From Dichetophora obliterata (lineage: Eukaryota > Arthropoda > Insecta > Diptera > Sciomyzidae): a stretch of DNA of 64,000 nucleotides. The translations under genes and the position numbers were made by a program. The stretch is taken from assembly GCA_963920525.1 (NCBI GenBank), contig OY986438.1:77491560-77555559 (forward strand), read 5' to 3'. Below are positions 56,024 through 64,000 of the stretch, one piece after another; the first letter of the stretch is position 1, and each line of letters starts with the position of its first letter. The notes below the pieces were generated by a model that did not search any database, was not told the origin of the DNA, and saw nothing but the letters and a program-made list of their open reading frames with translations.

Positions 56024-56548
56024 TGTAGAGGTTTAAGGGACATTTAAAGGTTGGAAACTATTGCCTAAATCGGCTTGTTTAGTCTATGGCGTAAACGCAG
56101 CTCTGTTTCATAAGTTAGAAATAAAAAAGACAAATTTTTTAGACTTTACACTTAAAACTTGTCCTTTACTTTAAAAGTCGTTGGTTTTTATAGCCTAAAA
56201 ACCAATATTATTTTTAAAACAATAAAAATAATTTCCTACAAACTGCTCCCCATTATTTTGTTTCACTCAATGATGAATTCAAGATTGAGTCACAATTGGT
56301 ATTTCCATGTTTTCATGAACCAATCAAAAACAAATTCAGTGCTTGCACATTGCTGAACGTCATTAGGTCCGCGTGCCAGCGAGTGCATTCTATTTTCGTG
56401 GTTGCGTCATCAACTCAAAACATTCGAACTGCTTTCGATCAACATGCAATGATAGAAGCGACACGCAAAACAAAAGAAAGAAACAAATTATAATTGAACT
56501 CAATTTGTTGCCACTCATAGCATGAGTGGCTATGACAGTACCACTACA
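56024..56548 (-). repeat. 5' LTR of Gypsy3 (525 bp)
   Basis: This is the partner of 32958-33486 with the same TGTAG and CTACA ends. It is followed by the duplication ATGG (56549-56552). Confidence 0.85.
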
Positions 56549-56552
56549 ATGG

Positions 56553-58086
56553 TCTGTGGGCTTATTTTATTTTGATGATGATTAAATCGTATTTTTGGAA
56601 CTAAATTTCTTTACGCTGTGATTGCTGTGCGTATGCATGCGAGTAATCTTTAATTAACGAGTACAATTTTTGAAAAAAAAATTCGGAAAAAACAAAAATA
56701 AAGTTAAGTTATTTTTATAGGCACCTAAAAAGTTAAAAAAAATAGAAAACACAAAGGTCAGATTTTGCTCAAAATTAGTCGAATTGATATGGAATCATCG
56801 GTATGGGTATATGCAAACTAAATAACTAAACACAAAAATCAACGAAGTAAAGATTTGCTATCCGCCGGCAAAACAGCTGTTTCAATTGTCGGTTTTGCTT
56901 AGGTTGGGAATCGATTTTGCCTTACTTCGAAAATAATAAAATCGAGTCTGTTTCATGAAACCATTTCAAACCGATATCGTTTTCAAAACCGATTCTGTTT
57001 CAATTCTGTGTCGGTTTCCAAAACACTCCTGGGGCCTTACTCTGTAATGCGATTCGAAAATTCTATCACAATGCTGCAAATAACAGCGATGAATGTTTTA
57101 AAGATTGCAAATATTTCTTGATATTATAGAAAGACAATGGCTTATGTCTGGAAACTCCATACTTTCAATACTCTTTCTCTCTATATATTTATGTATCTCT
57201 GTCTTTTAAATGGTTATACAAAATTAAAAATAAAAGTTAATGCAGTTTACCAAATTTTTATTTAACGATTAAAATAATGCATAAATTTTTGGGAGGAGTT
57301 ACATAATGCATAATACGTAAATACATTGACATCTTATCTTTCCTGTTCACACCATTAACCGAGTCTTCTGTTGCCATTCCATCAAAATAATAGTGCAATA
57401 AAAGGTGCAGAAACCAAAACTACACTATACTATACTAAATATATTAAAAAATTATGATAAAAAGCATGACATAAATGTTATAATTGTGTTGTGGAAATGT
57501 TAAAAGAAAAGGCTATCCTAGAGTAAACAATATATTACTGATTTCAAAATTTATTATTACTGATGATATACATGGAAATAATGTTTGAACCGACAACTTA
57601 AACCCTAATCTAGACGGCCTCGGTAGTGCAATTGGTAGTCTTGGTCCTAGGGTGTTGATTATTTTTCTTGCTAATATAGAAAAATGAAAAAAGGCAAAAA
57701 TAATGTAGAATACAACGAATATCAGAACATGAATGTAGATCCAACTCACGCCTAAGTAACTCATGACTCTTAAATTCTTGGGTTCACAACGATGGCAAAA
57801 AAGTTTGAAGGCAGGAAAATGTTCGCGTTGACTTGGATATAAAAACCTTTTTAATTTTTCTAGTATATCGAAGAAACTAAAAACATATAAAACAAAAATA
57901 CTTGAAATGATTTTATTTTTGCCTAAATGTCTTTCATCATGTCTAAATTTCAGTAGTTTTTATTATTTGAAAAGTAAAGCTTAAAAAGCCTTTTGTTTTC
58001 CTTAAATAAATCTTCTGAAACGTAGATATTAGTCTTAGAGTCGGCTTAAAACTTGAGGGTCCAGTTTTTGAATCATTGTAAACTAG
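56553..58086. other. Intergenic DNA without recognised genes
   Basis: A stretch at about 56870-57020 has several near-copies of an AAACCGAT-type motif and may be an old repeat. An open frame of 83 codons on the - strand (57513-57764) has no known motif. Nothing else was recognised. Confidence 0.45.
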
Positions 58087-58087
58087 G

Positions 58088-58754
58088 CTGGGTCCATTTG
58101 CAAACCTGCTGCCTGGGCGATTTACGGAGCGGTCATGAAAAGTTTTAAAAAAGGGGGCCTTAGGGGCACTTTACATATCATGAATTTTGTGAATTTTTTC
58201 TTAACGTTGGTGCGTATGTATTTTTGACCGTCACGGCTGAGCCATTGAAGCTATCCACCTTATATTCACAAAACGTGTTCGTGTGGTCCTCTGAAAGTTT
58301 TTGTTTTTTTAAATCCTCCTAGGTGGCGCTGTGGTAGATTTAAAAAAAAAGTATATTTATAAACCAATAAAAATCGACCCAGCGCAACCAAGGAAGATCT
58401 AGAAAAACAAAAAAATTTTCAGAGGACCACACGAACACATGTTGTGAATATAAGGTGGATAGCTTCGTTGGTTCAGCCGTGATGGTCAAAAGTTCATACG
58501 CACCAACGTTTAGATTATACTTTGAATTTTGTTAATTTGTTTCTTTAGAAATATTAACGATAAATTTTTGTATAAAAACGTATAAATATGAGACCAGTTT
58601 TCTTCTAGCTGTACACGTTTATATACAATAATTTTTTGAAAAAAATTCGTAAAGAAAAAATTCACACAATTTTTTTTTGAAAACTTTTCATGCCCGATCC
58701 GAAAATCGCCCAGGCATCATCAATTTTTTACCTCCATACAAATCGACCCAGCCT
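58088..58754. mobile_element. Foldback/MITE-like element with long inverted repeats
   Basis: The left end reads GGCTGGGTCCATTTG and the right end, inverted, GGCTGGGTCGATTTG. The arms (about 58088-58325 and 58370-58754) pair over long stretches, for example CAGAGGACCACACGAACAC at 58419 against its complement near 58280. The central spacer is short. No open frame and no certain target duplication. Confidence 0.75.
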
Positions 58755-58794
58755 TTTACATTTAATAACACACACGCTCACAATAAAATTGATT

Positions 58795-59300
58795 ATTATT
58801 ATTATATATATTTATTTAGTTAAAATAACCATTTTTTTTTGTTGAATTTACAATGTTTAAAATATATTTAAGTAATAACTTAGTTAATCAAACTTATCTT
58901 TAATATATGCTCCAATTTTTTGTTTGAATTTCATTAAATTGTTTTCATTTATAATATAAAGTGGCATCTCATTGAATAATTTGAATCTTTGTACATTAAC
59001 ATGTTTTTACTATTTTCAATTCTGAAAAGATTTAATCTAAAACTAAATACATTTCTTAAATTATGATTGCGTTTATCTCCTACAATTACTAATCTCTCGC
59101 ATAAATACTTAGGTAATAAATTATTTTTCATTTTAAAAAATGCAATAAATACATTCATTATTATTATTTGGTTTACACTTAGCCATTTCAACGCATTTAA
59201 CATGAATCTGATGTTTTGTATAAAATTGATCATAAGAAACTCGGTCAAAGTTCTTCAAGATAAATTTAAATTATTTTGTTTATTACTTGATTAATTTTAC
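58795..59300 (-). pseudogene. 3' remnant of a LINE reverse-transcriptase ORF
   Basis: The - strand frame 59248-58949 has the layout of the C-terminal region of Jockey/CR1/Rex-like LINE proteins (LKWLSVNQIIIMNVFIAFFK, then LLPKYLCERL). After an apparent frame change it continues with NLMKFKQKIGAYIKD and a stop near 58880. A run of ATT/ATA triplets near 58791-58815 could be the LINE tail. The identification is by pattern only. Confidence 0.55.
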
Positions 59301-60326
59301 TATGATTTTTTAAAGTTATTATATTCACTTTTTAGTCATCCAGCTTTATGTAAAAAGGTTCAATATTAAAAAATTAAATCATTAAAAACGTTCAATATCA
59401 AAAAGGTAAAAATATTTTAACATTTGAATATGGAATTTGTATGGAAATTAAAATTGTGTATTGACAATACACAAACAGAATACGATGGGATTACCAAAAA
59501 AGTTTCCTATTTACAACTTTTATGTATTAGTATTGGTATTGGTACTGAGGTTGGGCTAATAAAATATTCGTACAAACTATCATAAATCTAAGGCAACACT
59601 AAATTTATGCTACCAGTATCGGCTTTGTTTGTTAAATAAATAAATCCTTTAACAAACGTATTTTTGAACATTGCATTTAAATTTAAATATGCAGAAGCTA
59701 GCACGCACACTTGTCAGCAATTCTGACAACTTTTGCAATGACTGACAAATTCAACTTTTATTATTTAGGAAATTGATTACATTGCATTATTTTTAGATAT
59801 TATTTTTGAATATGGCTTCTTTTTTTAATTTTCAAATATCAGAGTAAAAGTCGTTATCATGGTGAAACGACTTTAATTTTATTTAGTTAACTGTTAAAAA
59901 GGTCATATTGTTTTGCCTATAATTCTGTCAAATTTTCCAAGTTGAGAAGTACTTCTTAAAGTTCTTAAAGTACTGAAAGGATTTTATTTGCTAACATATT
60001 ATTTAAAAGATCACATTGCAATCTTATAATAACTAAACACTATTTTAGAACTATTTTCACTATTAAACACCTTGTATGAACATAGCAACTTTCAGCATTT
60101 GGAGCCTCGACTTATCCTTTGTATTTTTTTAAAGTACTCAACTAATTTTGATTTTTGATACTTCACTTATGTTAAGTATCTTAAGATACTTCACTTATAT
60201 CACATTTCTAATAATAAGTAAACATTTTTCTTAGATTGACTTTCACATAAAAAAGGAATAATTACAGTTAACGAACCAAGCTTAAATAATTTTTATTATT
60301 TTTATTAAACGAATTTGGGTCTCCTA
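59301..60326. other. AT-rich intergenic DNA
   Basis: No gene or element recognised. It contains short simple repeats around TTAAAGTTC and TACTTCACTTAT. Confidence 0.45.
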
Positions 60327-60587
60327 ACAGCCCTATTCTGGCCAATTAACAATTGTTAAGTAGTATTTTTTATATTTCTATATGTTTGTTGTTTGTAAAA
60401 CAAAATTTGAAGCTCAGAAAACCAAATTTTTTAATGAAATTGGCAATAACTGAATAGCAGTTGACAATTTTTATTAAAATGTATTATTTTTTAACATCAA
60501 ATTTTGTTTTAAAATTAAAAAAAACTACAACAAACACAATATTCAAAATACTGGTTAACAATTGTTAATTTGCCAGAATAGGGCTGT
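60327..60587. mobile_element. 261-bp MITE flanked by TA
   Basis: The terminal inverted repeats begin ACAGCCCTATTCTGGC and stay complementary through AACAATTGTTAA, about 35 bases. The dinucleotide TA flanks both sides (60325-60326 and 60588-60589), as in Tc1/mariner- or pogo-type elements. The interior is AT-rich and non-coding. The flanking sequence has a second copy at about 60914-60972 that lacks the insertion. Confidence 0.82.
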
Positions 60588-61078
60588 TAGTCTAAAAGTG
60601 TAAAAAAATGTCAGTTTCGAATGGTTTAGGAAATAAAAAACTTGAAAAATTACCATTTCAAGCCCATTTTTAACACTAAGTAAACGGGCAAATCATGTAT
60701 CTGTAATTAATCCTCCTTCATTACATTAAATTTAACTTGAAAAATGACCATTTCAAACTTATTTTCTCTCAAGTTCAACATCGGCTTCGCTGTCTAAGTA
60801 CTTCTGGATATAATTGTCTTTTTATTTAATAGGATTTCATATAATTTTAGGCATAATTTTACTTTAGCGCTCACGCGTAAATATTTTTTCTTATATCTAT
60901 TTAATGTATTTAGGACTCCTTAGACCAAAAGTGTAACAATAAAATGCTGGTCTCGAATGGATTAGGAGATAAGATTCGTAAAAGTTAAAAAATTCATTAC
61001 AAAATGAGGAATACTTTTATCTAAAATTAAATTAATTAAAAAAGAAAATCAATAAAATTAATTATTTTAACTATTATT
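60588..61078. repeat. Diverged direct repeats around the MITE
   Basis: The sequence on both sides of the MITE (TCTCC, then TAGTCTAAAAGTGTAA and CGAATGGTTTAGGA) recurs at about 60914-60972. A second motif, ACTTGAAAAATTACCATTTC, recurs at about 60736 with one change. These look like old tandem or segmental duplications. No coding content. Confidence 0.55.
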
Positions 61079-61216
61079 TTTGATTTTATATACAAATCCT
61101 AGTTGTTGATTGTTTAAAATCGTTTGAGATTTAGGTTGTATTGAGCTTTCATTGACCTAAAGCTCAATAAACGATTTTAAACAATCCAACAACTAGACTT
61201 TGTATTTAAAATCAAG
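61079..61216. repeat. Long hairpin (arms of about 47 bases)
   Basis: The arm 61079-61125 pairs with 61169-61216 with about five mismatches and one bulge (CTAGTTGTT and GATTGTTTAAAATCG against their complements). The loop itself contains a second small stem (GAGCTTT with AAAGCTC). It could be a tiny MITE or a transcribed hairpin. Confidence 0.7.
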
Positions 61217-62002
61217 AATGATTTAAACTATCAAACATTTACAATTTGTATTTAAATCATAGTAAATCAACATAATACATAACAAGGTCATATAGAAACT
61301 ATTTTACTGATGGGCTTATGGGCTTATAATTCCAAATCTGAAAAATGAATGGAATCTCTCATCTAGTTTAGGAGTTACAGGAGTCGAAATTTGAAAAAAT
61401 GGAAAAATAATTTTTAATTTCAGCTTAATATATCAAAAAAATTAAAATCGCGCTATTTTTTATAAAAACTTTTCTCCTGCTGCGCTTTTTGCATTCATCT
61501 CCACATTATGTATGTATATGTATAACTACTTTCAAAAATTTAACAAAAAAGGCAATTTTAGCTAAAAGTAAAATACTACCAAGATGTTAAGTGTGTAGAA
61601 CTCTAATTTCCTCTTTTAAGAAGCAATCGAGGCAATTTTAAATAAATTTTTTAATAAATTTCTATCTTCTAAACTAAAGGAGACAAACATTTTTTCATCT
61701 TTTGCATTGAGAAGGCTGAAAATCATTGATAACAACCTGCATCTTTCTTTTCGTTGTAAAATTGTAAGCTCGCCGGGATTCCAAGGTCCGGTACAAAATT
61801 TATAAATAAAAATTGCAGGCGTGTGGAATCTTAGTTCAGAATGTTTTATCGAGGCTTTAATTCAATATCTAGTAGGTATTTGTAAAAAATGTTGTATAGG
61901 AACTTAAACGATGATGACGGGAATCCTTGTAGAGAGGACGGTTGCAAACTGCGGCTAAGATGTTCTGTCAGGTCTGGAGTCACGTCTCTTGATTTGGTCA
62001 CC
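61217..62002. other. Intergenic DNA without recognised genes
   Basis: Nothing identifiable was found. A GC-richer stretch at about 61768-61835 could belong to an old element. Confidence 0.4.
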
Positions 62003-62205
62003 TATCCTTAAATACTTCGGTATCTGACGACTCCGAGTAAACTACTTCTTAAAATATATTAATATATCTTTAAATACGTTCAGTATCTGACGACTCCGAG
62101 TAGACTACTTCTTGAAATATATTCATTAGTATATCCTTAAGTACGTATGGTACTTCGAACAAACTACTTCTTAAAATATATTGCCTAATATATCCTTAAA
62201 AACTC
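62003..62205. repeat. Minisatellite with units of about 60-67 bp
   Basis: Three units start at about 62003, 62065 and 62132, with a partial fourth at 62191 (TATCCTTAAATAC; the first two share TATCTGACGACTCCGAGTA). The third unit is more diverged. Confidence 0.75.
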
Positions 62206-63283
62206 TCTTCAAAGCTTACCGTCCTATTGTTCTGCCTGTCCACACTTTATCTCTTGTATATTTTCCGGACTCGGCTTCCTTAATTTACTAGATCTCCTTA
62301 AGGCACGTATTTCCTGCTTCGATGTTCGCCAGCAACTGAACTCTGTATTTGTAATATATTCGGTTGTGGATTATTGTTGGCTGCTGTAGTGTTATTTCCC
62401 CTTTCTTGTAGTAGCATGCCTATGTTGTGTGTTTGTTGGTAGGTTGGGTTATACTGGGTGTGTTGTTGTATAAATAATTTTAAGGCATTCTTGCTATTAT
62501 TATTACCGTTATCGTAATTATCATTGTTTCAGAGTTGCGATGCTTCTCAACCTCTAAGAGGCTGGAAATTACCTATCTCAGACTGCGTCAAGGGATGAGG
62601 CTCTGGTGAGATGATAGTATTGTTATTGTCATGTTAATTTTATTGTTATGATAATTAGAATTTTATTGTTATTGTTGTTATTATTACATTATTAAGCATT
62701 GTTATATTATTAGTTAATATCTTTTGCATTGAGAATAATAATATTATTACTTCAGATATTATATTATTATTATATATTATTTCTATACAATTAGTTACTA
62801 TGTTGGATTATTTTTATATATATTAAACATTATTGATATACTATTAATACATCTGTTAATAGTTGTTGGATTATGGATTAATTTACTCTGTTATTATTAT
62901 TTTAGGCTTCTTTTGTTACAGCGCTCTGATGATTGGTGTTACGCACGCCGAGTGTGTGTCAAAAACCAGTCTCGGACTTTTGCCCGTCGTTTTGTTGAAT
63001 TTTATCTCCCAAGCCATAAGAGACCAACCATTGCATTTAGGACACCAAAATGCATATGAAAAATACAAACAACAAATAAAGAGGCGTCTAAAGTAAAATT
63101 ATTCCTAATTTTATTTTGTGCGATATTTTATTCTTTGTTATGGATTTATTCCACACACTTCATATTTTGAACTGAATTTATAAACTTGCGTGAATTTTAT
63201 CTTCTAGTCCACTCGAGACCGACATTTTATTTTTGCACTTTTGGACTAAGCAGGCCAAAATACGTTTAATAAAAAAAAAAAAA
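62206..63283 (+). other. Low-complexity DNA ending in a poly(A) run
   Basis: 62460-62870 is dominated by TTATTG-type triplets. 62935-63270 is less biased and contains two related segments (about 62997-63055 and 63193-63262, GAATTTTATCT then GAGACC). The block ends in about 14 A residues at 63270-63283 following AATAA, which suggests the 3' end of a retroposed transcript. The 77-codon open frame at 62863-63096 shows no known motif. Confidence 0.4.
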
Positions 63284-63289
63284 TGATTT

Positions 63290-64000
63290 ACGCGTAGGCC
63301 GTAAACTGGGCTTGCAAAAATCCTCCGCCTAGCCCACCAAGTGGGTGCCGGCTGGAAATAACTGCTACAGTGTTCTCAATTTAGGGTAGTTAAGCTACTC
63401 TGTGGGACGGCGGTTAGCTATGGGAGGACGCAATCCACAGCGTTCCGACTCTCAATAGTCCTAGTGCTGCTTGAGGCGGATCCTTCCAATCAGTGTGAGG
63501 TAATGGGCTGAATCAAGGTGTCATGCAAGGATTGACCAGACTGGAGGCCCATTTAAAAAACTAGTTCAGTCTTTCACGGAGCCATCCGAATACCTGGTGA
63601 CCTCCCTATCTATGTAAGCGGATCTCTGCACAGACGGACATCCCTTCTCCGCTACTTGTGGGTCCTAGAATGCATAATTGTTCAGACAAAAACTTTTACA
63701 ACAAGGAGTCCGGATCTCCTCAGAAACCGGTTTGTAGTAGTGAAAAAATCCGGCCAAGCCAGATCAGAGCTGTAGCGGCAGCTCAACTCGAGGCAAGGCC
63801 TCTTCTTCCGCCCATCAGGGCTTATCTAGTCGCGCTAGGAAGTTGCGCAAAGCGACTAGGTTTCTCGCGCCAGACAAGCAGCTTAAGAGCCGTGAATGGG
63901 CGTTAAGCGTCATCAGCGGCAAAGCAGCACCGTCTGGAGTCAGTAAAGGTCCGTTAGTCAAGCGACAGAGATCGGAGGAGGAGAAACCAGCAGGTGTTGC
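63290..64000 (+). mobile_element. 5' end of a LINE (R1/LOA-like suspected), continuing past the window
   Basis: GC content rises sharply after the poly(A) run. From about 63725 one frame stays open to the window edge and encodes a basic, Ser-rich protein (ARKLRKATRF, then KRQRSEEEKPAGV). That is the style of ORF1 N-termini in R1/LOA-type LINEs, which also have GC-rich 5' untranslated regions. No zinc finger or polymerase is inside the window, so the assignment rests on composition and style. Confidence 0.4.

Larger units (their letters stand above)
32958..56548 (-). mobile_element. 412/mdg1-like Ty3/gypsy element (Gypsy3), outer shell of a 23.6-kb nest
   Basis: Two related LTRs (32958-33486 and 56024-56548) both run TGTAG to CTACA and are flanked by the same four bases ATGG (32954-32957 and 56549-56552). 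The right LTR abuts a TGGCGA primer site and the left LTR a polypurine-like tract, both for the - strand. Gag, protease, reverse transcriptase and RNase H follow the right LTR. Integrase is missing, replaced by the BEL2 remnant. About 18 kb of later insertions separate the LTRs. LTR divergence is clearly higher than in Gypsy1, 2 or 4, so this is the oldest dated element here. Confidence 0.85.

Noticed and set aside
57600..57660. tRNA-like segment around GGTAGTGCAATTGGTAG
   Set aside because: It resembles a tRNA A-box region, but I could not find a well-placed B box or a foldable cloverleaf.
57513..57764. 83-codon open frame on the - strand
   Set aside because: It has a hydrophobic segment, but no homology I recognise, no promoter context and biased composition.
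62863..63096. 77-codon open frame with a hydrophobic N-terminus
   Set aside because: It starts in low-complexity DNA and no known domain is seen. The downstream poly(A) run suggests the region is a retroposon 3' end.

Overview
The window reads as repeat-dense insect chromatin, most likely from a higher fly. That is inferred from the mix of Ty3/gypsy elements (one with an envelope-type gene), BEL/Pao elements, PHD-finger CR1-like LINEs and a Harbinger transposon, and from the low GC of the intervening DNA. I see no convincing host protein-coding gene. Essentially everything I can name is a transposable element, a fragment of one, or a repeat.

Layout, left to right. 1-552 is AT-rich flank. 553-5466 is a CR1-like LINE on the + strand (CR1-A). 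5496-12315 is a nearly complete Ty3/gypsy element of CsRn1/Kabuki type on the - strand (Gypsy1), with two 983-bp LTRs, 4-bp AATA target duplications, a tRNA-Trp primer site and a -1 frameshift signal. 12372-12733 and 28815-28866 are the two halves of a palindromic MITE-like repeat. It is split by an env-bearing gypsy element (Gypsy2, 12734-28810, - strand). Gypsy2 was itself hit by a BEL/Pao element (BEL1, 14609-20541, inside env) and by a 580-bp non-coding insertion (24628-25207, inside pol).

28867-32953 holds only small repeats. 32958-56548 is a second nest. Its outer element is an old 412/mdg1-like gypsy element (Gypsy3, - strand); its LTRs lie 22.5 kb apart but keep matching ATGG target duplications. 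Inside it sit a Harbinger transposon carrying both a DDE transposase and a three-exon Myb/SANT-like gene (33591-36748), a 5'-truncated CR1-like LINE (CR1-B, 36875-39561, 9-bp duplication), and the 3' half of a BEL/Pao element (BEL2). BEL2 is in turn split by a fourth gypsy element (Gypsy4, 42170-51610, CTAT duplications). 56553-64000 holds foldback elements, a TA-flanked MITE, a long hairpin, decayed LINE pieces, and at the right edge the GC-richer 5' end of another LINE.

All six LTR elements lie on the - strand, whereas both large LINE copies lie on the + strand. Nested insertions all antisense to one direction of transcription resemble a uni-strand piRNA locus such as flamenco. The sequence alone cannot show this. 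Many coding regions are broken by frameshifts. Some lesions have visible causes (short tandem duplications, microhomology deletions); others fall in homopolymers and could be assembly errors.
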